Part shown: positions 42,402 to 51,997 of the stretch, one piece after another
How positions within the stretch are numbered: the first letter of the stretch is position 1
Layout: the number at the start of each line of letters is the position of its first letter
NCBI GenBank assembly: GCA_029782365.1
Contig: JAKOUW010000014.1
Coordinates: 40,624-104,623 of the forward strand
Length of the DNA: 64,000 bases
Reading direction: 5' to 3'
Source: Chloroflexota bacterium
Lineage (GTDB): Bacteria; Chloroflexota; Anaerolineae; Anaerolineales; UBA4823
Program-made: the position numbers and the translations under genes
Notes under the pieces: generated by a model
Seen by the model: the letters and a program-made list of their open reading frames with translations, nothing else
Told to the model about the DNA's origin: nothing
The model's database searches: none

Positions 42402-43805
42402 ATGATCGAAATTTTGGATACCACCTTGCGTGAAGGGGAACAAACCCCTTATGTGAACTTTTTACTTGATGAAAAAATCGAAATCGCCCGCCTGCTCGAC
42501 CGCATCGGCGTGGAAATGATCGAAGCTGGCGATCCCAGCGTATCCCCCACGGTGGCTGCGGCCGTTAAGCGCATTGCCGATCTCAACCTGAATGCCGAGA
42601 TCGTCGCCCATTCTCTGGCGATCCGAGGCAATATCGACCGGGCAAAAGACTGCGGCGTTGACCGTGTGGTCGTTTTTTATCCGACCTCCCAAATTCACTT
42701 ACAATCAAAAATGCACAAGAGCCAGGCGCAGGCGATTGAAATCATCTGCGAGCATGTGCGCTATGCGCACAGCCTGGGCCTGAAAGTGCGCTATACCCCC
42801 GAAGATGCCTCGCGCACCGATATGGATTTCCTGGTGCAGGCCTGCAACAGCGCCATCGAGGCCGGGGCGGACCGCATCAGCTTCGCTGATACCCTGGGCG
42901 TTATGCAGCCGCACATCGTGTACGAACGTGTGCATTACCTGCGCCAGCACTTACTGCCCTGCAAGATCGACCTGCACTGCCACGATGATTATGGCCTGGC
43001 CTTAGCCAACGCCATGGCAGGCATCCGGGCGGGGGCTGACTGTATCCATACCACCATCAACGGCATGGGCGAGCGCACCGGCATTCCCGATCTGTGCGCC
43101 ACCATCCTGGCTTTTCACAACCTGGAAGGCGCCACGCGCTACAACTTGAGAGCGTTGATGGAATCTTCGGCCTATGTGGAAAAAATCTCCGGGTTTTTCC
43201 TGGCGCCCAATAACCCTATCACCGGGCAAAATGCCTTTACTCACAAATCCGGCGTGCATACCAACGGTGTGCTCAAGGATCCGCGCACCTATGAAAGCTT
43301 TGATCCGGCACTGATCGGGCGCGAGCGCAAAATTGTCATCGATAAATACACCGGCAAACGGGCAGTCATCGCCCGCCTGGCTGAATACAACATCGAAATC
43401 AGCGATGAGCAGGTCGAAGAAATCGTGGAGGAGATCAAGCGTGTGGGCGACCAGCGCAAGTTCTTGTTCGATGCTGACATCATCGAGATTGCCGAGAATG
43501 TCACTAAGCAGACGTTAGATGTGATCCCACGTGACATCAATGCGATGGTGATGATCGAGGTCGAGTCGCATGTGTACACCAGCGCGGTAGTGCGCCGCCT
43601 GCGCGGCATTAAGCATGTCTCCAATATCTATGAAATCACCGGCGATTACGATGTCAGTATGTTCATCAACGCCGAAACCACCCACGATTTAAATAACTTA
43701 ATTGAAGAAATTCGCACGATCCCGGGCGTAAAACAAACTGAAACCCGGGTAGTCTTAAAAAAATACCCGAACGGAAATGGCAACGGTCATGTTAAAGGAG
43801 CATAA
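42402..43805 (+). CDS. lysS: Homocitrate synthase with C-terminal RAM (Lrp/AsnC-like) domain
   Basis: The start is ATG 42402; the product is 467 residues. ILDTTLREGEQTPYVNF opens the HMGL-type TIM barrel, and DLHCHDDYGLALANAMAG carries the metal-binding His pair. NAFTHKSGVHTNGVL follows in the subdomain that helps bind acetyl-CoA. It condenses 2-oxoglutarate and acetyl-CoA to homocitrate, the first step of alpha-aminoadipate lysine synthesis. From residue ~378 (MVMIEVESHVYT, then VSNIYEITGDYDVSMFI) there is a RAM/AsnC effector-binding domain, as known in archaeal enzymes, which could bind lysine. 2-Isopropylmalate synthase is less likely given the LysX neighbour. Confidence 0.85.
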   Translation: MIEILDTTLREGEQTPYVNFLLDEKIEIARLLDRIGVEMIEAGDPSVSPTVAAAVKRIADLNLNAEIVAHSLAIRGNIDRAKDCGVDRVVVFYPTSQIHLQSKMHKSQAQAIEIICEHVRYAHSLGLKVRYTPEDASRTDMDFLVQACNSAIEAGADRISFADTLGVMQPHIVYERVHYLRQHLLPCKIDLHCHDDYGLALANAMAGIRAGADCIHTTINGMGERTGIPDLCATILAFHNLEGATRYNLRALMESSAYVEKISGFFLAPNNPITGQNAFTHKSGVHTNGVLKDPRTYESFDPALIGRERKIVIDKYTGKRAVIARLAEYNIEISDEQVEEIVEEIKRVGDQRKFLFDADIIEIAENVTKQTLDVIPRDINAMVMIEVESHVYTSAVVRRLRGIKHVSNIYEITGDYDVSMFINAETTHDLNNLIEEIRTIPGVKQTETRVVLKKYPNGNGNGHVKGA

Positions 43806-43810
43806 TAGTT

Positions 43811-45064
43811 ATGGGTACCTTGGTTGAAGAAATTTTTAGCCGTAAAGCCGGCCGTGAAGTGCACGCCGGTGAGATCGTTCTGCTGGACGTAGACTATATC
43901 ATGAGCCACGACAATACCACCCCGCTGGCCATCAAAGCTATGCGGGATATAGGCAAGCCGATCAAAGATAAGACCAAGCTGGTCATCCATTTTGACCATG
44001 CTTACCCGGCGCCGAACTTATTGGCTGCCGAAGCGCAGAAGAAAATTCTGGATTTCATGAAAGAGCAGGATATCCAGAACTTTTACCACCAGGGCGTCTG
44101 CCACCAGGTGATGATCGAGGAAGGCTATGTGACCCCCGGGAGGGTGATTGTAGGCGGCGATTCTCACAGCAACACATACGGCGCCTTCAGCGCATTCGGC
44201 ACGGGCTTTGGTTCCACCGAGATCGGCGTGGCCTGGGTGACCGGCAAGGCCTGGTTCAAGGTTCCCGAGACCATCCTGGTGCACCTGACTGGCGCTGCCC
44301 GATCGGGCGTGTTTTCCAAAGATGTCATGCTGTATGTCGCCGGGCTGTTGGGCATGGACGGCGCCACCTACAAATCTTTAGAGTTCGCTGGTTCTTATAT
44401 CGATCACCTTCCGATGCACGAGCGGATCATATTTTCCAACATGTCCACCGAAGTAGGCGCCAAATGCGGCCTGATCGCCTCAGATCATGTCACCATCGAT
44501 TTCCTCCAGCGTATGACCAAAGCGAGCGGCCCGCTGGAACGGCTTGCGCCAATCAGCCCGCGTTATGAAAAGGTCTTGGAAGTGGATGTCAGCCAGCTTG
44601 GGCCGCAGGTGGCCTGTCACCCGGATGTGGATCATGTCAAACGGTTGGAAGAAGTGGAAGGACTGCCAATCGATGAGGTATTCATCGGCACCTGTACCAA
44701 CGGGCGTTACGAAGACCTGGAAATTGCCGCCGCCATCCTGAAAGGCCGCCAAGTCAACCGCTTTACACGGGCGATTGTCACACCTGCCAGCGTTGAGATC
44801 TACCAAAAAGCGCTGCGCGCTGGCCTGTTGGAGATATTTCAAGATGCTGGCTGCACCATTGGTGTGGTGGGCTGCGGCGCCTGCATCGGGCGGCACGGCG
44901 GCCTGCTGGCGCCCGTCGAGCGGGCTTTCACCACGATGAACCGCAATTTTATCGGGCGCATGGGCAGCCCGGAAGCCGAGATTTATCTCGGCAGCCCGGC
45001 CGCGGCCGCCGCCACAGCGATTGCCGGCAAAATCACCGACCCACGCATTTATCTGGAGGCCTAG
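43811..45064 (+). CDS. lysT: Homoaconitase large subunit
   Basis: The 417-residue protein belongs to the LeuC/HacA (aconitase) family. Iron-sulphur ligands are in FIGTCTNGRYEDLE and VGCGACIGRHGG. GGDSHSNTYGAFSAFGTG is a family signature. In this operon it should convert homocitrate to homoisocitrate via homoaconitate; enzymes of this type may also serve in leucine synthesis. The stop is two bases before the small-subunit start. Confidence 0.85.
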   Translation: MGTLVEEIFSRKAGREVHAGEIVLLDVDYIMSHDNTTPLAIKAMRDIGKPIKDKTKLVIHFDHAYPAPNLLAAEAQKKILDFMKEQDIQNFYHQGVCHQVMIEEGYVTPGRVIVGGDSHSNTYGAFSAFGTGFGSTEIGVAWVTGKAWFKVPETILVHLTGAARSGVFSKDVMLYVAGLLGMDGATYKSLEFAGSYIDHLPMHERIIFSNMSTEVGAKCGLIASDHVTIDFLQRMTKASGPLERLAPISPRYEKVLEVDVSQLGPQVACHPDVDHVKRLEEVEGLPIDEVFIGTCTNGRYEDLEIAAAILKGRQVNRFTRAIVTPASVEIYQKALRAGLLEIFQDAGCTIGVVGCGACIGRHGGLLAPVERAFTTMNRNFIGRMGSPEAEIYLGSPAAAAATAIAGKITDPRIYLEA

Positions 45065-45066
45065 CC

Positions 45067-45561
45067 ATGGGAAAAGCCTGGAAATTTGGAGAAAACTTGA
45101 ACACTGATGAGATTATTCCCGCTCGCTACAACATCACCATCATCCCGAGCGAGCTGGCGAAGAATGTCTTTTGCGAGATCAAGCCTGATTATGCCCGCAG
45201 TGTGCAGCCGGGTGACGTGGTGGTGGGGGGGATGAATTTTGGCTGCGGCTCGTCGCGTGAGCACGCCCCTATCGCCATCCGCGGTTCGCAGGCGCGCTGT
45301 GTGATCGCTGCCTCATTTGCACGCATCTTTTTCCGCAATTCAATCAACATCGGCCTGCCTATCCTGGAATGCCCGGCGGCGGCTGAAGACATCGATGAGG
45401 GTGACGAGGTCGATGTCGAATTGGGCACCGGTCGAATCTACAATCGCACCAAAGGCCGCACTTATCAGGCCAATCCCCTGCCAGATTTTGTTCTGAAAAT
45501 TGCCGATGCCGGAGGAATTGTCAATTTTTTGAAAAATCACGAGATCGAGGATTTGTTATGA
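45067..45561 (+). CDS. lysU: Homoaconitase small subunit
   Basis: The 164-residue protein contains NTDEIIPARYN (swivelling loop) and GMNFGCGSSREHAPIAI, the LeuD/HacB signature that positions substrate. It pairs with the large subunit immediately upstream. Its stop overlaps the dehydrogenase start by four bases (ATGA). Confidence 0.87.
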   Translation: MGKAWKFGENLNTDEIIPARYNITIIPSELAKNVFCEIKPDYARSVQPGDVVVGGMNFGCGSSREHAPIAIRGSQARCVIAASFARIFFRNSINIGLPILECPAAAEDIDEGDEVDVELGTGRIYNRTKGRTYQANPLPDFVLKIADAGGIVNFLKNHEIEDLL

Positions 45562-46577
45562 GCCAGCCGGTTTACCGCGTCTGCCTGCTGCCGGGCGATG
45601 GCATTGGCGGCGAGGTGATCAGCCAGGCGCAGCGCCTCCTGCAGGCTCTGCCGCTGCAGTGGGAGTTCGAAAGCGGCGAGATCGGCTTCGGCGCCTACCA
45701 GCGGCTGGGCTCGCCGCTGCCTGAGGCCACCCTGGCAGCCATCCGCCGGGCAGATGCCACGCTGTTCGGCGCGGTGACCACGCCTCCCAACCTGGCAGGC
45801 TATGCCTCGCCCATTTTGCGCCTGCGCCAGACTCTTGACCTGTATGCTAACATCCGGCCGTGCCGCTCGTTCCAACATCCATCCTCTCGCCAAGGAATCA
45901 ACCTGGTGGTTGTGCGAGAGAATACCGAAGATCTGTACTCTGGGGTGGAGCGTGTTGAAGATAACGGCAACCGGGCGATCAGCGAAATGATCATCACCCG
46001 CCGAGCTTCGGAGCGCATCATCCGCCAGGCCTTTGAACTGGCCCGCCAGCTTGGTTTCAACAAGGTGACGGTGGTGCATAAGGCCAATGTGCTGCGCGAA
46101 ACCTGCGGCCTGTTTCGCAAAGTGGCCCTGGAGATTGCGCCCAATTATCCGGATGTCGCCATGCAAGAGATGCTGGTGGATACCTGCGCCATGGAGTTGG
46201 TGCGCCAGCCCGAGCAGTTCCAGGTGATTGTCACCACCAATTTGTTTGGCGATATCCTCAGCGACGAAGCCTCGATGCTGGTGGGCGGCCTGGGTGTGGC
46301 TTGTTCGGGCAATATCGGCAAAAACAGCGCCGTGTTCGAGCCGGTGCACGGCAGCGCGCCAAACCTCGCCGGTCAAAACAAGGCGAACCCGATTGCGGCG
46401 ATCCTCTCGGCGGCCATGCTGCTGGATTACCTGGAACAAAAGCCGCTGGGCGATCTTGTACGCCAGGCAGTTGAGGCCTGCATCGCTCACAACCAGGTCA
46501 CACAAGACCTGGGAGGCATACTAAACACCACCGAAGCTGGCGAAGCTGTTATTTCGGAAATCAGGAGATTGTTATGA
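45558..46577 (+). CDS. Homoisocitrate dehydrogenase (isopropylmalate DH family)
   Basis: The 339-residue protein starts [17 protein letters not shown] and has [13 protein letters not shown] in the substrate-binding region. [16 protein letters not shown] and [19 protein letters not shown] complete the beta-decarboxylating dehydrogenase pattern. By operon context it oxidises homoisocitrate to 2-oxoadipate with NAD. Isocitrate or isopropylmalate specificity is possible. It is translationally coupled on both sides by ATGA overlaps. Confidence 0.82.
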   Translation: MSQPVYRVCLLPGDGIGGEVISQAQRLLQALPLQWEFESGEIGFGAYQRLGSPLPEATLAAIRRADATLFGAVTTPPNLAGYASPILRLRQTLDLYANIRPCRSFQHPSSRQGINLVVVRENTEDLYSGVERVEDNGNRAISEMIITRRASERIIRQAFELARQLGFNKVTVVHKANVLRETCGLFRKVALEIAPNYPDVAMQEMLVDTCAMELVRQPEQFQVIVTTNLFGDILSDEASMLVGGLGVACSGNIGKNSAVFEPVHGSAPNLAGQNKANPIAAILSAAMLLDYLEQKPLGDLVRQAVEACIAHNQVTQDLGGILNTTEAGEAVISEIRRLL

Positions 46578-47416
46578 TCCGTCTTGGGTTTTTGTACACC
46601 AAGTTGCGCGTCGAGGAAAAGCTTTTGCTAGAAGAGCTGGCCCGCCGGCCAAACGTCGAAGTCATCCGCATCGACGATGGCGAGAGCTACTTCGATATTT
46701 CTCAAAACCCGTGCGATGTGGATGTCGTTTTCGAGCGCTCTGTATCTTACTCGCGCGGCCTGTATATATCACGCATTCTCGAAGCGCACGGCCTACACGT
46801 GGTCAACCCCTCGGTGTTGGCCGAGCGCTGCGGCGATAAATACATCACCAGCCAAATACTGGTCAACCACAACATCCCCACACCGCGCGTGCTGATGGCC
46901 TTCGAAGACGAAGCCGCCTTGCGGGCGGTGGAATCGCTGGGTTATCCCTGCGTGCTCAAACCCGTCATCGGTTCGTGGGGGCGTTTGCTGGCGCGCGTCG
47001 ACGACCGTTCGGCGGCAGAAGCGTTCATCGAGCATAAGTCGATTTTGGGAGGTGTGAATCACCAGATCTTCTATATCCAGGAGTACATCAACAAGCCCGG
47101 GCGGGATATCCGCGCCTTTGTGATCGGTGAAGAACCGATTGGGGCGATCTACCGTTCGTCTGAGAACTGGATTACCAACACTGCGCGCGGCGGGATCGCC
47201 TCCAACTGCCCGTTGACGCCCGAGCTGGCCGACTTGTGCACCCGCACCGCGCAGGCCATCGGGCCGGGCATGCTGGCGATCGATATCTTCGAAACAGAAA
47301 ACGGCCTGCAGGTCAACGAAGTCAACCATACCATGGAGTTCCGCAACAGCATCACCACCACCGGTGTGAACATCCCGGCGTTGATGGTCGATTACGTGCT
47401 GTCGCAAGCGCGCTGA
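46574..47416 (+). CDS. lysX: LysX, alpha-aminoadipate-LysW ligase
   Basis: The 280-residue ATP-grasp protein has [17 protein letters not shown] (ATP-binding), [12 protein letters not shown] (substrate loop) and [12 protein letters not shown] near the C-terminus, as in LysX/RimK relatives. It joins alpha-aminoadipate to the C-terminal Glu of the carrier LysW, protecting the amino group. Neither LysW nor the later enzymes (LysZ, LysY, LysJ, LysK) are in this window. The gene ends the operon, followed by a MITE-like palindrome. Confidence 0.92.
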   Translation: MIRLGFLYTKLRVEEKLLLEELARRPNVEVIRIDDGESYFDISQNPCDVDVVFERSVSYSRGLYISRILEAHGLHVVNPSVLAERCGDKYITSQILVNHNIPTPRVLMAFEDEAALRAVESLGYPCVLKPVIGSWGRLLARVDDRSAAEAFIEHKSILGGVNHQIFYIQEYINKPGRDIRAFVIGEEPIGAIYRSSENWITNTARGGIASNCPLTPELADLCTRTAQAIGPGMLAIDIFETENGLQVNEVNHTMEFRNSITTTGVNIPALMVDYVLSQAR

Positions 47417-47454
47417 GCGCAGTCTCCGCACGCTTTTTTTGAGTTTTGGGGTAT

Positions 47455-47507
47455 GGGGGCTGTCCAAAAAAGACGATCGTGAATAATTCGTCTTTTTGAC
47501 AGCCCCC
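47455..47507. repeat. MITE-like palindrome (53 bp)
   Basis: The left arm, GGGGGCTGTC (47455-47464) continuing AAAAAAGACGA, mirrors the right arm, TCGTCTTTTT then GACAGCCCCC (47488-47507). One base on the left is unpaired. The core GGGGGCTGTC resembles ends of IS1182-like elements and recurs at 63804. It could double as the lys operon terminator. Confidence 0.6.
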
Positions 47508-47584
47508 GGTTTTCAATCCTCCCTGGGGTGAAAATCATCTATAATAAATGAAATAAATTCACTCATCTTTCCAGGGAGGCCTTT

Positions 47585-48280
47585 ATGCCCACAGTTCCAC
47601 ATATTGAAAAGCATTTCACCGCCAGCGATACCGTGCGTGATATCGTCATCGGCATGTCCGATGGCCTGACGGTGCCCTTTGCTCTGGCTGCCGGCATTTC
47701 AGGCGCTGGCGTTGGCACGGCGATCATCGTCACGGCTGGCCTGGCCGAGATCGCCGCTGGCTCGATTGCCATGGGGTTGGGCGGTTACATGGCTGCTCGC
47801 ACTGATGCCGAGCATTACAATGCTGAAGTGGCCCGCGAAACATCCGAGACCGAGCAGGTGCCGGAGAAAGAAAAGGCCGAAGTGGCAGGTTATTTCCGGG
47901 CGTATGGGTTGGACGAAGCGCAGATCGAAGGCCTCGTCCAGAAGCTGGCTGCCAACCGCAAGAATTGGGTCGATTTTATGATGCGCTATGAGCTTGGCCT
48001 GGAAGCGCCCGACCCTAAGCGCGCCCTGATCAGCGCGATGACGATTGCATTTTCGTACATCGCTGGCGGGTTGATCCCGCTTTCGCCGTATATGTTACTG
48101 AAAGATATTAACAGCGCCCTGTGGGGCTCGGTAGTGTTGACCATGCTGGCGTTGTTCTGTTTCGGGTATGCCAAAGGCCGCTTCACCGGGCTGAATGCGC
48201 TGCGCAGCGGTTTGCAAACCGTGCTGGTGGGCGGACTGGCGGCGGGGGTGGCCTTCCTGTTGGCGCGCTTGCTGGGGTAA
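47585..48280 (+). CDS. VIT1/CCC1-family iron/manganese transporter
   Basis: The 231-residue protein has an N-terminal DIVIGMSDGLTVPFALAAG, the VIT signature, then SIAMGLGGYMAARTDAEHY. Five membrane segments flank a cytoplasmic helical metal-binding segment (residues ~75-145), rich in Glu. It transports Fe2+/Mn2+ out of the cytosol in exchange for protons. An AGGGAGG RBS precedes the ATG. Confidence 0.88.
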   Translation: MPTVPHIEKHFTASDTVRDIVIGMSDGLTVPFALAAGISGAGVGTAIIVTAGLAEIAAGSIAMGLGGYMAARTDAEHYNAEVARETSETEQVPEKEKAEVAGYFRAYGLDEAQIEGLVQKLAANRKNWVDFMMRYELGLEAPDPKRALISAMTIAFSYIAGGLIPLSPYMLLKDINSALWGSVVLTMLALFCFGYAKGRFTGLNALRSGLQTVLVGGLAAGVAFLLARLLG

Positions 48281-48367
48281 ATATTTCAAATTCGACCTTT
48301 TCCATCCGAACTGAGTTAAAATACGCGGGATTGAAATTTACAAAAAACAGTTTCTATCTGCGGCAGC

Positions 48368-51300
48368 ATGGAATCGATTGAATCACAGCGAGAAAGTGTA
48401 ATTAGGGCGATTGCCGCCCTGGAAGGCCAACGCAGCAGCTTGGGGGATGCGGTTGTAGATACTGCGCTGGCATCGCTGCGTGAAAAACTGGCTGCTCTGC
48501 AGCCTGAGCCAGCTGCTGAACAGCGCAAGCAAGTGACAGTGTTGTTTGCCGACCTGGTAGGTTTTACTGCCATGTCAGAAGCGATGGATCCGGAAGACAT
48601 GCGCGAATTGATGAACGCCTATTTTTCGCGCTGGACGGCTGCCGTTGAGTATTTTGGCGGTGTGGTGGAAAAGTTCATCGGTGATGCGGTGATGGCCGTG
48701 TTTGGCATCCAGATCGCCAATGAAGCCGACCCTGAAAATGCCATTCGCGCTGCCCTGAAAATGCGTGAACAGCTTGCCCAACTGGCAGGCGCCTTGCCCC
48801 AGTCCCAACTGCCGCAGCCTTTGCGCATGCGGGTGGGTATTCACACCGGTCCGGTGGTGGTAAGTTGGATGGGAGAGCGCAAAGGCCAGGATTTTGTGGT
48901 GGTGGGCGATACGGTCAACACCGCCAGCCGGCTGCAGTCGCTTGCACCGGTCGATGGAATCCTGATCAGCCGCGACACTTACCGTCTGGTGCGTGGTTTG
49001 TTTGAGGTCCAGGCTGCCGAGCCAATGCAGGCCAAGGGTAAGCGCGACCCGCTTCAGGGGTACTTGGTTATGCAGGAAAAGCCGCGTGCCTTTGGTGAGA
49101 CTTCGCGCGGCATTGAAGGAGTAGAGACTATCATGGTGGGCCGGCAGGCCGAAGTCGCCCACCTGCAGGGCGTTTTCCAGAAGGTGGTTGAGAGCGGAGA
49201 ATGCCGGATGGTGACTGTTGTGGGCGAAGCTGGCCTGGGCAAGTCGCGGCTGCTGCGCGAGTTTGACCGATGGCTGGAAGGGCAGCTCAAGAATGCTTTT
49301 TTCAAAGGCCGCAGCAGCCCCATTGGCCAGAAAATCCCTTATGGCCTGCTGCACGATATGTTTGCCAACCGCTGCGTCATTCGCGACAGCGATCTGCCGC
49401 AGGTGGTACGCGCTAACCTGGAGGCGGAGATTGGAGAGACCCTGGGATCCCCGGCGTTATCTGTGACCCAGGAAAGTGCTCATTTTATCGCCCGCTTATT
49501 GGGTTTTGAAATTGGCTCAAGCAGTTTTATCCCTGCTGCCGACCCTCTGCAAATCCGGGAACGAGGCCTGGCATTTCTCTCTGGATATTTCCAGTCCCTG
49601 GCTCAGAAAATACCCCTGGTGATTGAACTGGAAGATGTGCATTGGGCTGACGACAGCAGCCTGGACTTGCTCGTGCGGTTGGCAGGCATGCTGCAAAAAT
49701 CACCAATCCTGTTTCTGTGTGCCGCCCGGCCGACTTTGCTCCAGCACCGGCCGGACTGGGGTCAAGAGTTGGAATTTGCTGAACTGCTGCGGCTGGCGCC
49801 GCTCACTGCAGTGGACAGCCAGTTGCTGGTGGAGAATATCTTGCGCAACGTTGCCGAACTCCCGGCCGATTTGTCGAACCTGGTAGTTACCCGGGCAGAG
49901 GGAAATCCATTCTTTATTGAAGAAGTCATCAAGATGATCAGCGACGCGGAGGTAATTTTTAAAGGAAAAGAAAATTGGACCGTTGATCTGGCTCAACTGG
50001 CCAACCTGCAGATTCCCGCCACCCTGGTTGAAGTATTGCAGGCTCGTCTGGACAATCTCAGCCATGAAGAGCGCCTGCTGCTGCAGCGCGCCTCCGTGCT
50101 TGGCAAAGTCTTTTGGGATGCCGCGATTGGGTTTATGGATCAAGGACTGGAAGACAAGCTGCAGATCAGCCCGCTGATGGTGGAAGTGCTGATGAACCTG
50201 AGCGCCAAGGAGATGGTTTTTTTGCATCCGGCTTCGGTTTTTGAGAATATCCAGGAGTTCCAATTCAAACACGCCCTGCTGCGCGATGTCACGTATGAAA
50301 GCGCGCTGAAACGCCTGCGCAAAATTTACCATGCCTATGCGGCTGCCTGGTTGGAAATGGTCACCGCCCAAATCCAGCGTTCCAACGAATACGCCGCTAT
50401 GATTGCCGAGCATTTCGAACGGGCTGGCGATTGGCAAAAAGCCCGCGCCTGGTACTCGCGCGCAGGTATACAGGCGGCGGACATTTACGCCAATGCCGAG
50501 GCGGTGCGCTGTTTCACACGCTGCCTGGAGAACACTCCCGAGAGCGATGCCGCCGGGCGATTCGAGGTAATTGTGAAGCGGGCCAGGCTGTATGACAGCA
50601 TGGCAAATCGGCCAGCGCAAAAACGCGACCTGGAAGCCGCGCAGCTCCTGGCTGTGGAGCTCGACCAAATCGAGCCATCTGCTGCCCGGCGCGCCCAGGT
50701 CTGCCTGCAGTGGTGGCATTATTTTGAAGCGATTGGGGAACTGCAGGTTTCGATTCAAACGGCGCAGCAAGCGATCGACCTGGCGGTGACAGTGGGAGAA
50801 AAGAAGTCTGAAGCCAGTGGGCACTTATACCTTGGCGCGACTTATTGGAAACAAGCTAATTATGCAGTAGCCAGGCAGCATCTGGAACAAGCCCTGGCCC
50901 TGGCGCGCGCCATTGGACAGCGCACTCTTGAAGCCGACAGCCTGCGCAACCTGGGAGTCATCCTGCAGTATCAGGGCAATTTCGCCGCGGCGAGCGCCCA
51001 TTATCAAAATGCCCTGCGGTTGTATAAGGAAGAAAGCAACGAACGCGGCGAGAGTATGACTTTGAACAGCCTGGGCAGCCTGCTGGTTGACCAGGCTAAC
51101 TATCGCCAGGCGCGGCCGTACTTTGAGCGCTCTCTCGAGTTGAAGCGCAAGGTTGGCCACCGCAGAGCCGAGCATATCACAATGCATAACCTGGGCGTGT
51201 TGGCCAGCCGGGTGGGAGATTACGCAGAGGCGTTCAATTACCTGGAGCAAGTGGAGCGATTTTATGCTGAGACGGGCGACCGTGAAGGCCAGGGCGAAGC

Positions 51301-51997
51301 GCTGCTGGCGCTGGCGAACAACGCATTGTATATAGGCGATCAGGATCGGGCAAAAACCTGTGTGGAGGCCGCGGTAGAAATCGCACATACAGAGGATAAC
51401 CGGGCAGGGGAGTGTGAGATAAAGCTGGCGCAGGCTTTTCTAGCCCACCGCCAGGGCAGCTACCAGGCGGCACATCAGGCCAGCCAGGAGGCCCTGGCCC
51501 TGGCGCGGGAATTTAAACTGGCGGATGAAGAAATTCATGCCTTGTGCCTGGCAGGGCACGCTTTACTCAGCCAGGGACGCGACAGCGAAGCCAGCGAATC
51601 CTACCGCCGGGGACTGGATCTGGCCAAGCAGCGAGGTTCAAGGAGGCTGTTTCCAGAGCTCCAGGCGGGGTCAGCCAGAGTCGCTCTGGCCCAGAATCAA
51701 CCCGGCCAGGCGCTGCAGATCGTGGATGAACTGCTCACACAGCTCAGGCGAGCAGATGAGCGACAGGAGATTGACGCCGCCGACCTGGACGGGATGGAAG
51801 AGCCTTTCTGGGTTCTGCTGACCTGCTGCCAGGCGCTGCAGGCAGCCAATGACCCTCGCACTGAGGATATCCTGAGGTCAGCCCTGCGCTTGCTGCAAGA
51901 TCAAGCAGCCCGACTGGCAGACGAAACTGCCCGGCGTTCATTTCTGGCAAATGTACCCGCCCACCGGGCGCTGATGGCGTGGGGCGAGGCGGTTTAA
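48368..51997 (+). CDS. Class III nucleotidyl cyclase fused to AAA ATPase and TPR repeats
   Basis: The 1209-residue protein has a short coiled-coil start and a cyclase domain at ~53-230. Metal Asp62 (LFADLVGFTAMSE) and Asp106 (KFIGDAVMAVFG), Lys102 and Asp175 (adenine-type specificity), and Asn184 and Arg188 (GDTVNTASRL) are all present, so it should be active and probably makes cAMP. An AAA_16-type ATPase follows (VVGEAGLGKSRLLREF, Walker B IELEDVHWADDSS). The rest is at least ten TPR repeats. The layout is that of large signal-integrating cyclases. Its stop overlaps that of a cNMP-binding phosphatase on the other strand. Confidence 0.92.
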   Translation: MESIESQRESVIRAIAALEGQRSSLGDAVVDTALASLREKLAALQPEPAAEQRKQVTVLFADLVGFTAMSEAMDPEDMRELMNAYFSRWTAAVEYFGGVVEKFIGDAVMAVFGIQIANEADPENAIRAALKMREQLAQLAGALPQSQLPQPLRMRVGIHTGPVVVSWMGERKGQDFVVVGDTVNTASRLQSLAPVDGILISRDTYRLVRGLFEVQAAEPMQAKGKRDPLQGYLVMQEKPRAFGETSRGIEGVETIMVGRQAEVAHLQGVFQKVVESGECRMVTVVGEAGLGKSRLLREFDRWLEGQLKNAFFKGRSSPIGQKIPYGLLHDMFANRCVIRDSDLPQVVRANLEAEIGETLGSPALSVTQESAHFIARLLGFEIGSSSFIPAADPLQIRERGLAFLSGYFQSLAQKIPLVIELEDVHWADDSSLDLLVRLAGMLQKSPILFLCAARPTLLQHRPDWGQELEFAELLRLAPLTAVDSQLLVENILRNVAELPADLSNLVVTRAEGNPFFIEEVIKMISDAEVIFKGKENWTVDLAQLANLQIPATLVEVLQARLDNLSHEERLLLQRASVLGKVFWDAAIGFMDQGLEDKLQISPLMVEVLMNLSAKEMVFLHPASVFENIQEFQFKHALLRDVTYESALKRLRKIYHAYAAAWLEMVTAQIQRSNEYAAMIAEHFERAGDWQKARAWYSRAGIQAADIYANAEAVRCFTRCLENTPESDAAGRFEVIVKRARLYDSMANRPAQKRDLEAAQLLAVELDQIEPSAARRAQVCLQWWHYFEAIGELQVSIQTAQQAIDLAVTVGEKKSEASGHLYLGATYWKQANYAVARQHLEQALALARAIGQRTLEADSLRNLGVILQYQGNFAAASAHYQNALRLYKEESNERGESMTLNSLGSLLVDQANYRQARPYFERSLELKRKVGHRRAEHITMHNLGVLASRVGDYAEAFNYLEQVERFYAETGDREGQGEALLALANNALYIGDQDRAKTCVEAAVEIAHTEDNRAGECEIKLAQAFLAHRQGSYQAAHQASQEALALAREFKLADEEIHALCLAGHALLSQGRDSEASESYRRGLDLAKQRGSRRLFPELQAGSARVALAQNQPGQALQIVDELLTQLRRADERQEIDAADLDGMEEPFWVLLTCCQALQAANDPRTEDILRSALRLLQDQAARLADETARRSFLANVPAHRALMAWGEAV

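Noticed and set aside
42402..43805. 2-Isopropylmalate synthase (leuA) for the first operon gene
   Set aside because: The operon contains LysX, and the RAM-type C-terminus differs from the LeuA regulatory domain. Homocitrate synthase fits better, though dual use cannot be excluded.
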